Assembly: GCA_964510205.1 (NCBI GenBank)
Contig: CAZEBW010000012.1
Coordinates: 1 to 64,000, forward strand
Origin: CAZEBW01 sp964510205
GTDB lineage: Bacteria > Chloroflexota > Anaerolineae > VGOG01
Length of the DNA: 64,000 nt
Direction of reading: 5' to 3'
The notes under the pieces: model-generated
What the model was told of the DNA's origin: nothing
Databases searched by the model: none
The model's input: the letters and a program-made list of their open reading frames with translations, nothing else
Shown: positions 17,627-26,089 of the stretch, piece after piece
Layout of the letters: every line of letters begins with the position of its first letter
Numbering within the stretch: the first letter of the stretch is position 1
Position numbers and translations under genes: made by a program

Positions 17627-17745
17627 TGGGCGGCCCTCATGTTCGAGGTTGGGCAAGGTCTCTGACCGCAGCTCCTCGTAGCGCCAGCCTGAAGAGCTGA
17701 TGCCGAGCGAGGTTGCCAGCGCCACCTGTTCACGGCGGCGTGTAT

Positions 17746-18666
17746 TTACTCGTACCCGTCCGGCACATAATCGTAGAACAAGTAAGGGTCGAAATCCCCC
17801 TTGACCTCGATGCGTTTATTCTCGCACAAGAAGCTGTAGGTGTCCCGATAGAAATGCACCCCCAGGTAGTCAAATCCCTCGTCGAAGTGAGTGATGGCCG
17901 TCTTGTGCGGCTCCAATTGCAGCTTCAACCCAGCCAGGATGCGCTCCGTGTCTCGCCAGGACGCCTCCACTTCGTCCCGGTCGGCACAGAAGACACAGAA
18001 ATCATCAGCATACCGCACCGGCCGATAGCCTTGCTCTGTGAGTCCCACGTCCAGACGATGCAAGTAGATATTGCACCATAGAGGCGAGATCACCGCTCCC
18101 AGTGGGATGCCCACCGCCCGCTCCGGGTCGCGCCGGCCGATCCGCAGCCACTGCTCCATTAGCCGCAGCACGACGGGATCATCCACCTCCTCCTGCACGA
18201 ACTCTATCAGCAGGCCGTGGTCCAGGCTGTCGAAACATTCATCAATGTCGCCATCGAGCACATATTGCCAGCCCGCGTCGCGGTGGTGGAGGATGGCCTG
18301 CACCGCGTCGCGCAGCCCCCGCCCCTGCCGATAGCCGGTGCTGCAATCGAGAAAATGACGGTCGAAACGATCATCCAGCACCCGCAGCACGGCCCGCTGC
18401 AGCACGCGGTCGGTCACCGTCAGGATGGACAACTGACGGAGTGAGCCATCGCGCTTGGGCACGTAGAAACGGCGCAGCCGCCGTGGACGGTAGGTATTGG
18501 CCCGCACCGCCGCCGCCAGATTGACCAGCCGCTCTTCCCACCTCCTCCGCCAGCGCTTGACGCTCACCTCGTCAATGCCCGCTGCCCCCTTCTTCCGCGC
18601 CACCTCTTCCCAGGCCTCCCGCATGTTCTCCGCTTGCAAAACGCGATCAATCAACCTCTTGGTCAT
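17746..18666 (-). CDS. CRISPR-associated reverse transcriptase
   Basis: A 306-residue group II intron-type reverse transcriptase. Motif A is at 135-150 (YVLDGDIDECFDSLDH, catalytic Asp140) and motif C is RYADDFCVF (YADD at 219-222). The N-terminal RT0/1 segments are RFYVPKRDGSLRQLSI and LDCSTGYRQGRGLRDAV. There is no maturase X or endonuclease domain after the thumb, so it is not an active intron protein. With cas1 and cas2 immediately downstream, the expected role is capture of spacers from RNA by copying it into cDNA, as shown for Cas1-RT systems of type III. Here RT and Cas1 are separate proteins. Gap to cas1 about 120 bases. Confidence 0.93.
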   Translation of the reverse strand: MTKRLIDRVLQAENMREAWEEVARKKGAAGIDEVSVKRWRRRWEERLVNLAAAVRANTYRPRRLRRFYVPKRDGSLRQLSILTVTDRVLQRAVLRVLDDRFDRHFLDCSTGYRQGRGLRDAVQAILHHRDAGWQYVLDGDIDECFDSLDHGLLIEFVQEEVDDPVVLRLMEQWLRIGRRDPERAVGIPLGAVISPLWCNIYLHRLDVGLTEQGYRPVRYADDFCVFCADRDEVEASWRDTERILAGLKLQLEPHKTAITHFDEGFDYLGVHFYRDTYSFLCENKRIEVKGDFDPYLFYDYVPDGYE

Positions 18667-18796
18667 TGGTCCTTGCTCAGATAGATGGTCCTTGGTCAGA
18701 TGGTCGGGTGGTCATTTGGTCATTGGGATTTGGTCATTGGTCATTTCCCTCGTTCCTCATTCCTCGTTGCCCCGTTGCCCTGTTATCCCGTTACCC
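18667..18796. repeat. Simple-sequence spacer between cas6 and RT
   Basis: 130 bases made mostly of TTGGTCATTGG and TGGTCAGATGG-type units followed by C/T-rich CCTCGTTCC/CCCGTTGCC units. Such low-complexity spacers also lie between cas1 and cas2. No gene. Confidence 0.7.
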
Positions 18797-19585
18797 TCAC
18801 CTTGTCCCTTGAACCCTCGTCTGCCCCAATCCCATAGTCGTCTTGTGCCCCGTGCCGCAGTAGAAAGCGTAGGCGGCCAGGGTGTGCAGCAGGCGCAGCC
18901 AGTAGGGATCGCGGCGCAGGGCGCGAAAGGAGCAGCGACCCACGAAGCCGATGAACGTAGCCGGCCCGAAGCGCACCACCCGGCTCCTCAGCCGATAGCG
19001 GCTCACGCCCACGCACTCCTCGGCGAAACGCTTCAGATCGGGATGCAGCGACAGCGGGGCGAAGGTGTTCCACTTGTTCAGCCAGTGGTCGAATACCAAT
19101 CCCGGCAGCGGGAAGGGCTGATGCTTCCCTTGGGAGCGAAAGGTGGTCGGCGTGGCGAACTCCAGGTTCAGCCACGGTGGGGGATCCTCTGCTCCCAGCA
19201 GGTGGCCCTGGGCCAGGGCCTCGTAACTCGTCTGCCCGGCCCAGGCATGATCCGTCCCGTCTGCCGTGGCCCCCGCCACCTGGAACAATTGATCGGCCAG
19301 CATCAACGTGTTGGGCAGATTGGGCAGTATTTGCTCCTCGAGTATGGCGGCCACTTCGGCCGTCAGCGCGGTCAGGCGCAACCAGGGCTGCTGGCTGTGA
19401 CGCTGCTCGGCCCGCAACGCCACAGTGTAGGGTCTCAGTCCATTACCCTCGTGCAATGTCGCTGCCAGGGCAGGATCTGCCGCCTGTGCTTGATCCAGAA
19501 ACCAGGCCTGGGTCGCCCGTCCCAGGTCTGGCCGCTGTTCATCCGCCTCAGCAGCCTGCAATTTGATCACCGCACTAACCAGCAT
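18797..19585 (-). CDS. cas6: crRNA-processing endoribonuclease Cas6
   Basis: A 262-residue protein. The C-terminal glycine-rich loop GTGHKTTMGLGQTR is the Cas6 signature, and the middle has the second ferredoxin-like fold (CVGVSRYRLRSRVVRFGPAT, GFVGRCSFRAL). Cas6 cuts the long array transcript in each repeat, leaving the 8-base ACUGAAAC handle. The repeat's palindrome is consistent with that. It is transcribed with the effector genes upstream, 61 bases after the two-TM gene, and before the RT-cas1-cas2 adaptation genes. The catalytic His cannot be assigned with certainty. Confidence 0.88.
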   Translation of the reverse strand: MLVSAVIKLQAAEADEQRPDLGRATQAWFLDQAQAADPALAATLHEGNGLRPYTVALRAEQRHSQQPWLRLTALTAEVAAILEEQILPNLPNTLMLADQLFQVAGATADGTDHAWAGQTSYEALAQGHLLGAEDPPPWLNLEFATPTTFRSQGKHQPFPLPGLVFDHWLNKWNTFAPLSLHPDLKRFAEECVGVSRYRLRSRVVRFGPATFIGFVGRCSFRALRRDPYWLRLLHTLAAYAFYCGTGHKTTMGLGQTRVQGTR

Positions 19586-19646
19586 CCAGAATCTCCAGCC
19601 TCAGGATGTCAACGCCCCCGTCGGATACGTTGTTCAGGCATGTTTG

Positions 19647-20816
19647 TCAGAAGAAGGTGTCTGAGAGCTCAGGGTCGTCCTTTGCCAGCCACAACCTCTC
19701 TGCCACCTCCCCCATCTCCAGTTCCTCCAGCCGACCCTCGATCTCTTCCAGCTTCTCCCACACACTGGTCCCTTTCGGCACCCAGCCCATCTTCCAGTCC
19801 AGGTCAGCGATGAGGCGATCTGGGCGCATGGTCAGGAAATATCCCCAGTCCAGCGCCTCTTCCAAGTAGGAGATCAAACCGGTGGCCCAATCGTGGAAGG
19901 GTTCGCTCCCCGGCAGGAAAGCCCAGCGGATTTGGGCCACTGCCTCCAGCCGCGTGCCGACCACAACCAACTGGGAGCCACGGTGCAGCTTGAGTCGTTG
20001 CAGAAATACCTGCATGGGCTGACTTTTCCGCCCAGCCACCGCCAGTTGAGGGTAGGCTCGTATCTTCACCTGGCCGAAGCGCCGATGGGTCAGTCGCCAG
20101 AGCCATCCTCCTTCCCTGTCGGTCTCGCTTTCCATATCCACTGTCTGCGGCCACCACAGGCGCCACTCGTCTGGCCTCTGGTCGGCGTGCAGGAAGGGAT
20201 TGTCGCACAGAGGTGGGGGCAGGTCACTGACGGACAATTGTTTCGCTGGTAAGTCCACTTTCCACCAGCCATAGGCCGCTTCGGGGCCCAGGGAATCCTC
20301 ACCGTAGCGATGCAGGACGCACAGCAGTAGGTACTGCAAGAGATCGGCGTTGGTGGAGGCGATGAAGTGCTGAAAGGGAGTTCCTTGAGTAACAGCTTCA
20401 CGCCATGAAGTAGCGAAGGCCTCTGTCTGCGGCGCGTTCTTGGGATAGCGGCGGGCGAAGGCTCGCCGGGCGTGTACCGTCACCTGGTACGAGCGGCGCT
20501 GGGCTACGCCGGGGCGGCCAGATGCAGGCCAGTGGTAGGGCAGCCAGACTTCGACGAGGGCGCGTCTGCTCTCCGTGCGACTGTAGAGGAGCGCCACGCC
20601 GAGCGTCAGAGTTAGGGTGATCAGCGCTCCAACGCTGAAGGCCAACCATTGCTGTCCCAGGGTTTCGCCGCCGGGCCACAGGGCTTCGTAAAGCCCACTG
20701 GCCAACAGGTTGAGAATCGTCCCCAGGGCCACCGTCACCAGCACCAGGGCCACCAGTTCCCCCCGTGAGCGGCGGATGGTCTCGATCTTGCTGTAAGGTG
20801 ATCTACGGCGTCGCAT
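19647..20816 (-). CDS. Two-TM protein in type III operon
   Basis: A 389-residue protein: a basic N-terminus (MRRRRSPYSK), two membrane segments (about 22-44, LVALVLVTVALGTILNLLAS; about 57-80, WLAFSVGALITLTLTLGVAL), then a soluble part of about 305 residues predicted inside the cell. No CARF, SAVED or nuclease motif is evident. The end is a charged coiled helix (WEKLEEIEGRLEELEMGEVA). It overlaps the upstream RAMP gene by 14 bases, so it belongs to the operon. Membrane proteins in type III loci are often effectors, but most respond to cyclic oligoadenylate, which the Cas10 here should not make. Candidate uncharacterised ancillary protein. Confidence 0.7.
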   Translation of the reverse strand: MRRRRSPYSKIETIRRSRGELVALVLVTVALGTILNLLASGLYEALWPGGETLGQQWLAFSVGALITLTLTLGVALLYSRTESRRALVEVWLPYHWPASGRPGVAQRRSYQVTVHARRAFARRYPKNAPQTEAFATSWREAVTQGTPFQHFIASTNADLLQYLLLCVLHRYGEDSLGPEAAYGWWKVDLPAKQLSVSDLPPPLCDNPFLHADQRPDEWRLWWPQTVDMESETDREGGWLWRLTHRRFGQVKIRAYPQLAVAGRKSQPMQVFLQRLKLHRGSQLVVVGTRLEAVAQIRWAFLPGSEPFHDWATGLISYLEEALDWGYFLTMRPDRLIADLDWKMGWVPKGTSVWEKLEEIEGRLEELEMGEVAERLWLAKDDPELSDTFF

Positions 20817-21708
20817 CGCTCACCGCTTCCCAGATGCCGTAGGGGCCGACGAACAAGGGGGGCACATCTCCCTCAAACCGTCCGCCTGGGGCCCAGGCAA
20901 CAATCGGTTCAGAGACATCCTGACCAGCCCCACGCCGCACTCCCCCTCGCTGGCCATTGGCCCACTCCCGACCCACCACAGGTTCCAGCGGTCCTTGTAC
21001 TGGCATGTGGACACTTTGCGACACCTTCAGGTGGGCGTGAAGAGTCCTCCCACTCAGGTCGCGCGGCCGTGGCCACCGGCTAGTCCCCACATTAGGGCCG
21101 ACCCACTCGCTGTGTCGCACCATTCGCCCAAAGCCATAGCCCTGTTCTCCGCCGACAAAGAGTTCTGTCAGATAGCCCAAGATCGTGGCGTCGTCCAGGT
21201 CTGCTAACGGCGGTGGGGCCACTGAACGGTCCTGATCCAGGTACAGGTAGCCTTGCAGGTAGACCGGGCGAGCAGGAGGCTGGTCTGTTTGCGTCTGAGG
21301 AGCGATGAACTCGATCTCGTGCAGGGAGGCTTCCTCCGCCGTCCAGGTAGAAGCAGTCAAGGCCGTGCTGCCAAAGGAGCCGATGAAGCGGGCCTCAAAG
21401 TCGGCGGCCGGTAGATCGCCATAGTGCCAAGTTCCTTGCTCCAGTCGGGGGTAATAAGGTCCCTCGCCGGCCAGCTTCAGGTAGAAGTAACTGGCGATAA
21501 CGCGATCACGGACATAATCGCCCACAGCGAGGTAGTCGGTGGGTCTTGGCTGTGCGTAGCAGGCCCGTGTCAGCCGGGCAGTGATCGCGCCCCACATATC
21601 CCGCCCCGGCAGGTAGTAGCGAGTGCGCTGGATGTTACCCAGCTTGCGATAGCCGATGTGCAGAGGTGATGAGAGGTGGTAGGTCAGTTGATAGCTGTGC
21701 CAAGCCAT
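20803..21708 (-). CDS. RAMP protein, Cas5/Csx10-like
   Basis: A 301-residue protein starting MAWHSYQLTYHLSSPLHIGY behind GAGGAGAGAAGC. The SPLHIG followed by YYLPGRDMWGAITARLTR is the N-terminal pattern of RAMP proteins of the Csx10 (Cas5) type. A glycine-rich turn (GGEQGYGFGRM, about 195-205) is the RAMP G-loop. It should cap the 5' handle of the crRNA next to Cas10 (the Cmr3/Csm4 place). Thirteen bases after the small-subunit gene, and overlapping the two-TM gene. Csx10 family against Cmr3 is not settled by eye. Confidence 0.75.
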   Translation of the reverse strand: MAWHSYQLTYHLSSPLHIGYRKLGNIQRTRYYLPGRDMWGAITARLTRACYAQPRPTDYLAVGDYVRDRVIASYFYLKLAGEGPYYPRLEQGTWHYGDLPAADFEARFIGSFGSTALTASTWTAEEASLHEIEFIAPQTQTDQPPARPVYLQGYLYLDQDRSVAPPPLADLDDATILGYLTELFVGGEQGYGFGRMVRHSEWVGPNVGTSRWPRPRDLSGRTLHAHLKVSQSVHMPVQGPLEPVVGREWANGQRGGVRRGAGQDVSEPIVAWAPGGRFEGDVPPLFVGPYGIWEAVSDATP

Positions 21709-21721
21709 GCTTCTCTCCTCA

Positions 21722-22087
21722 TCAAGGTAACGACCGCAGACCATAGCGGGCGTATATTAGAGTGCGCTCCACTAGCTGCTTGGCCAGGAGCAACTTCCGC
21801 AAGTCTTCAGTCATCTGTACGACCGCGTCGTCGTCGCTTCCCTCTGGTAATGGCGCACCGACGGTGTTGTGTCGCAGCAATGCCCTGAGCAAGCTCCATA
21901 CATTCTTGGTTGGTTGGTCCAGATTGCGGTACTTCAAAAACAGGTAGAAGGCATAGAAGCCATCCTCTTGCAGTACTCCCAGGGCATTGTTCAGACGGTT
22001 TTCCAGGTCCTTGTTACGGGTGGAGCCACTTAGCTCCACAATGCTATTCGCGCAATCGGCGCAATGGGCATCTAGGTTCGTCGCCAT
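21722..22087 (-). CDS. Type III small subunit (Cas11-like)
   Basis: A 121-residue all-helical protein (NRLNNALGVLQEDGFYAFYL, then ALLRHNTVGAPLPEG and LRKLLLAKQLVERTLIYARY). Length, helical content and position between Cmr4 and the Cas5-like gene fit the small subunit (Cmr5/Csm2, Cas11) that lines the crRNA-target duplex. It starts one base after the cmr4 stop (TGAAATG). Sequence alone would not prove the family because small subunits diverge quickly; the context carries the call. Confidence 0.7.
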   Translation of the reverse strand: MATNLDAHCADCANSIVELSGSTRNKDLENRLNNALGVLQEDGFYAFYLFLKYRNLDQPTKNVWSLLRALLRHNTVGAPLPEGSDDDAVVQMTEDLRKLLLAKQLVERTLIYARYGLRSLP

Positions 22088-22088
22088 T

Positions 22089-23111
22089 TCACACCTCCTC
22101 CAGATTCAACACTCGCAACCGGCCCATCCCCCGGGTGTTCATTCCTCCCACTCCCAGATGTTCCATCAGTGCCACTCCCTGCTCCACGTGTTGGCGTACC
22201 CAGGCGATGTCGTGGGGAATGGTGCGCATCCCTTCGGTGGTCTGATCCCTGATTTGGAAGTGCTGCGGGTTGTTATAGACCACATCGAAGTAGAAAACTG
22301 TGGCCCTGGGCAAGGCCTCGTAGGTAAAAAGAGCCTTGTCGTCAGCAGCACCTGTTTCTGGGTCAATGGCTACCGAGGTACGCACTTCCAGATTGTCGTT
22401 CACCACCTTGCTGAACAGTTCATCGGAAAGCAGCACGAGCCGGTCAAAGACCTCGTCAAGCGCGGGATTGCCCGCCGGCAGTTCAGGCAGTGCATCGTGA
22501 ATACTCCCATTCTCCAGATCATCCCCTGTCTGCAGCAGCAACCACCCCAGGTTCAGCCGGGTTAGCTGCTGGTTGGAGGCAGGGTGCAACGAAGGTGCTA
22601 GGGATACTTGGCCCGTCGACACTTGAGGCGGGTGCGCCATTCCCGCCCGGCCCAGGGTGCCAGGAGACGTGACCCAGACCGGCCCAACCATGGAGTGCAC
22701 CGGAAAGAACAGCACCCGGGCATCAAAGAACTGAGCCATGCCCTGCAGGCTTTGCTGCGTGCGACCGTTGGAAAAGCCGAAGGACACACAGACCGGACAA
22801 TCCGGGTGGCAGCAGTGCTCCTCGCCGAAGTCACCACCCTTGCCAGCGCAACTGACTGTCCTTATTTCGGGAAGGTCATTCGGCCCCCGCTCTACCTCCC
22901 GTCGGGTCTGATAGCGCCCGGTTCGCATGGCCGTATAGGTCCGGGCTACTCCGGAGAGACTGCTGCCGGGGATCTTAGGCAGGTTGTCGCCCGGCTCGCG
23001 GATGATAGACAGATCCACCCGGCCCAGCCGGTACCCCCCGGTGCCCACGTGAATTGGATCCAGTGCCAAGGCATAGTACCGCTGGCTGTGAAAGATGTTT
23101 CCATTGCTCAT
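22089..23111 (-). CDS. cmr4: Type III backbone RAMP Cmr4 (Cas7)
   Basis: A 340-residue protein from ATG (MSNGNIFHSQRYYALALDPI), overlapping the cas10 stop as ATGA. DPIHVGTGGYRLGRVDLSII and LPKIPGSSLSGVARTYTAM are the Cmr4 pattern. The Asp in RVDLS is in the place of the catalytic Asp that cuts target RNA every six bases. A Cys cluster (CAGKGGDFGEEHCCHPDCPV) probably binds zinc. The C-terminal G-loop is GVGGMNTRGMGRLRVL. Expected in several copies along the crRNA. An upstream extension to 23,159 is rejected because the ATGA junction and composition favour this start. Confidence 0.9.
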   Translation of the reverse strand: MSNGNIFHSQRYYALALDPIHVGTGGYRLGRVDLSIIREPGDNLPKIPGSSLSGVARTYTAMRTGRYQTRREVERGPNDLPEIRTVSCAGKGGDFGEEHCCHPDCPVCVSFGFSNGRTQQSLQGMAQFFDARVLFFPVHSMVGPVWVTSPGTLGRAGMAHPPQVSTGQVSLAPSLHPASNQQLTRLNLGWLLLQTGDDLENGSIHDALPELPAGNPALDEVFDRLVLLSDELFSKVVNDNLEVRTSVAIDPETGAADDKALFTYEALPRATVFYFDVVYNNPQHFQIRDQTTEGMRTIPHDIAWVRQHVEQGVALMEHLGVGGMNTRGMGRLRVLNLEEV

Positions 23112-26089
23112 TGCTCTGCTCCTTTCTCTTTCAGGATTTGCATGTGCAATTCTAGACAATCAAAGAACAGGCCATCCAGCATGGCCTGGCGGAGCCCCCT
23201 GTAGGCGGGGCTCTCTGGTGTGTAGACAGAAAACTCCTTGCCCAGAACCTGGGTGACCAGTTTCTCATACGTTTGCCATTCATTACCCGTTCGTTCCTTC
23301 TCAGCCAGGCCCCATTCCTCGAAGCGGGTGGCCAGCAAGTCACGGATTCCGTGCAGCTTGGTAGTGGTCATGCCGGTCGACCAGCACCACTGCCAGATCT
23401 GCTCCATCCGGCGTGAGTCTTCCAGTAGGTAGGGGCGGGGACTGTGGCGTGGGCCGAAGAGCGGATGGGGGCGCCGGCCGGTCGCCTCGTCCAGACGTAT
23501 GTCGAAGCGGCGGGCGGATGTATCCAGGAAGATGTACTCAAAGCGGGATGGATGGACCTGGATCTGCTCACGGGGAGATACGGAACTCAAAGAGCCCAGG
23601 TACCATTGATCGCTGATTTCTTCATCGCCCATTTTCAGGGCAACAAGCCATTCCACGCCGTTCTGGAAGACGATGCGGCGTTGATCACCATCGTCCATCA
23701 CCTCTTGGACCGGCCAAGTTTGGCGTTCATTCGGGAAGGCCAGCATCCGCCGTCCGGCATCCAGGACCGCATAGAGAGGGATGTGCCGGTCGAAGAAAAC
23801 CAGCCCTAGGTGAATAGGCAACCGATCTCGCACCCGACCCATCTCTTCTTCATACCGACCGCGGATTCTACCGACTGCTGCCAGCGCCTGTGCCCCTGGC
23901 ACTAACGCCATGAAGAGGAAAGGTTCCGTAAGCAGAGAGATGTAGGGCTTATAGGGTGTAGGGTCTGGCTCCGCCCCTGTGATGCGAAAATCACCGGCTT
24001 TGACACTGGCCCGACCATAGCCGGATGGTTCGTAGAGTGTCACCGGCCCTCGCAGCTTCCTGCCCCATTCGTCCGAGGATCCCCCCAAGGACTTCAACCT
24101 AGTGGCTGTGATCAGCTTGAGCCTGTCTGAATTCCATACTAAGGGCACGTCTCCGAAGGAATACCGAGCCTCGTAGACGTGAAATTTGCCGGGCAGGGCT
24201 GGTGGTTCCGGAGTCAATTCTAGCCGTCTTTCTTCTTCCCACAGCACCTGGTTGAGAATCTGAGTCTCTGCTTCTTGCCAGAAACGATGTGTGGTTTCCC
24301 ATGTGCGGCGCAGGCGGGCAAAAGACGGGTTCTTGGGATGACCAGGGGCCGCCAGCAGGGAGCGGATGTAGCTCCCATCCAACCAGTTCTCCAGACCGAA
24401 GCGACCCACGACCAAAGCTACGCGGCCATGTTCGTCCGCCACTTCGTCTATCCAGATTGTGCGACTCAAGAGGCCATCTTTGTTCCGAGCCCAATCTTGA
24501 GAACGACGACCACGCCGGGCCAGACACACGCCGCACAGTTGGCGTTTTTGAGCCTTATCGGGGTCTCTGGCAAAGTTAGGCAGATCCGCTTCTACGTATC
24601 CCTGTGGCCGCACCCCGCAGATCGAGCAGACTTCGGCCCCCACCCGCTGCCGCCAACTCTGCCGGATGAGGCCGGGTTCGGCCCAGAGTGGGGTTCGTTG
24701 GGCCAGGAGCCCGCCTAGTTCGGTTGCCTGGCGGGAGGGTTTAGATAGTGGTATTGGCTGCAGTATCACCTCTCCCCGCAGGCGTTTGCGGAAGGCTTGC
24801 TGGATTGTGTCTTTGACTAGGGTGACGATCACCAGCCCTTCATTGTCGCCGTCCAGGGCTGGCACCAGGAAGGCACTGCCATTCTCGTCGCGATAGATCT
24901 CGTTCCCCAGAGGGGAGATCACCTCTATGGCCCGCTTCACATCGTTCAGAGCGTCCTCCAGGACAGCCTTGCGCCCCAACAGATCAGTGACGTGGTAAGC
25001 CTGTTCCAGATAGCCCAGGCCGTCGTAGCCCACTCGTAACAGCCGCCATTGGATGCTGTTAACCTCTGGGAATGTGTAGCTTGGGTTTCGCGTCTGTTCC
25101 AGCAGAATCTTGGCCAGGGCAGCCTTGTACAGGCTGGCCACAGAGAAGGAGTGGTCCCACAAGGTCACGTCATTGGCGGCACGGCGGGTTTCGCCCAGGG
25201 CCCGGCGGAAGGCAACCTCGGTGAGTTTTCGTAACCCCTCGACCCACCCGTCTGCTGTTGGCCAGCCGTCGTAGAGGATCTCCTGCCAGAACTCAGGGGG
25301 CAACGTATGTCCGGCAGGCAATTTAGCTCGTTCTGTCCCGACACGCTGTAGGACGAGGGCCAGGTTATTGGCGTAGTTATGGCGCACTTGTTTCAGTTCG
25401 TCGGTTTTGATACGCAAGCTATCCGGCTCGTGGCCGAAGGCGGTGGCGATGCAGGTGTCGCCGAGATGTTGTTTAAGGCCACCTTTGTCAGCCCCGGCCT
25501 TGTCTACGGCCGAATCCGCACCATCACAACCCTCAAATCCTGCCGTCAGAAGTTGCGTCGCTGGTCCGTGTACAGCGAGTAGCGGGGAATGATGTGCCTC
25601 GAGGAAATCACCTATGGTTCGTTTCTCTTCGGATGGCCAATGAAAGGTCAGGTGCAAGTCATCCAGCAATTGAAGAAGGCTGTCCGGCAGAAAGTCGTCG
25701 GGAACAAGAGCCTCTTCCCTGATAACCCGTCTACCCTCGGCATCGCTAATCTTGAGCCACAATTCATCCATTTGTTGCCAGATATGCCCCTTCGCGTGCC
25801 CCCGTTCTTCCCGGCTAACACCCTCATCTGGTAAACTCTTGGCCCAGTCTTGGACTTTCCGCCTGAATGCGGCTTCTACCTCCTTGCTGGTTACAGGATC
25901 GAGCGAATAGTAGCTTCTCATCGCTCGCCTCAGCACAAGGTGGTGCTCAAAGCCTAACTGTTTAGACAACTCAGCTTGAACAGCCACAAACTCCGCGCTC
26001 AACTTCCCCAGGTCGTGGATCAGCGCCCCAATCTCGGCCAGCAGGATCAGGGCGCGGTGCTGCTCCAAAGTGGCTAGTAGGTTACTCAT
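23108..26089 (-). CDS. csx11: Csx11-like Cas10 without GGDD motif
   Basis: A 993-residue large subunit. HD nuclease: GALIHDLGKL with His25-Asp26, and WDHS at 311-314, both typical of Cas10 HD domains. Zinc finger: CSIC at 488-491 and CGVC at 519-522. The second palm domain shows PLYAVLDAGRRML (771-783) exactly where active Cas10 proteins have the GGDD loop, so cyclic oligoadenylate synthesis is not expected. Loss of GGDD with an intact HD is the mark of the Csx11/subtype III-C branch. It should act as target-activated DNase with the RAMP complex. It overlaps both neighbours by a few bases. The subtype call needs a profile search. Confidence 0.85.
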   Translation of the reverse strand: MSNLLATLEQHRALILLAEIGALIHDLGKLSAEFVAVQAELSKQLGFEHHLVLRRAMRSYYSLDPVTSKEVEAAFRRKVQDWAKSLPDEGVSREERGHAKGHIWQQMDELWLKISDAEGRRVIREEALVPDDFLPDSLLQLLDDLHLTFHWPSEEKRTIGDFLEAHHSPLLAVHGPATQLLTAGFEGCDGADSAVDKAGADKGGLKQHLGDTCIATAFGHEPDSLRIKTDELKQVRHNYANNLALVLQRVGTERAKLPAGHTLPPEFWQEILYDGWPTADGWVEGLRKLTEVAFRRALGETRRAANDVTLWDHSFSVASLYKAALAKILLEQTRNPSYTFPEVNSIQWRLLRVGYDGLGYLEQAYHVTDLLGRKAVLEDALNDVKRAIEVISPLGNEIYRDENGSAFLVPALDGDNEGLVIVTLVKDTIQQAFRKRLRGEVILQPIPLSKPSRQATELGGLLAQRTPLWAEPGLIRQSWRQRVGAEVCSICGVRPQGYVEADLPNFARDPDKAQKRQLCGVCLARRGRRSQDWARNKDGLLSRTIWIDEVADEHGRVALVVGRFGLENWLDGSYIRSLLAAPGHPKNPSFARLRRTWETTHRFWQEAETQILNQVLWEEERRLELTPEPPALPGKFHVYEARYSFGDVPLVWNSDRLKLITATRLKSLGGSSDEWGRKLRGPVTLYEPSGYGRASVKAGDFRITGAEPDPTPYKPYISLLTEPFLFMALVPGAQALAAVGRIRGRYEEEMGRVRDRLPIHLGLVFFDRHIPLYAVLDAGRRMLAFPNERQTWPVQEVMDDGDQRRIVFQNGVEWLVALKMGDEEISDQWYLGSLSSVSPREQIQVHPSRFEYIFLDTSARRFDIRLDEATGRRPHPLFGPRHSPRPYLLEDSRRMEQIWQWCWSTGMTTTKLHGIRDLLATRFEEWGLAEKERTGNEWQTYEKLVTQVLGKEFSVYTPESPAYRGLRQAMLDGLFFDCLELHMQILKEKGAEQ

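Noticed and set aside
17627..17725. GTG start adding 33 residues to Cas1
   Set aside because: The known Cas1 N-terminus matches the ATG at 17,626; the extension has no match and no ribosome site.
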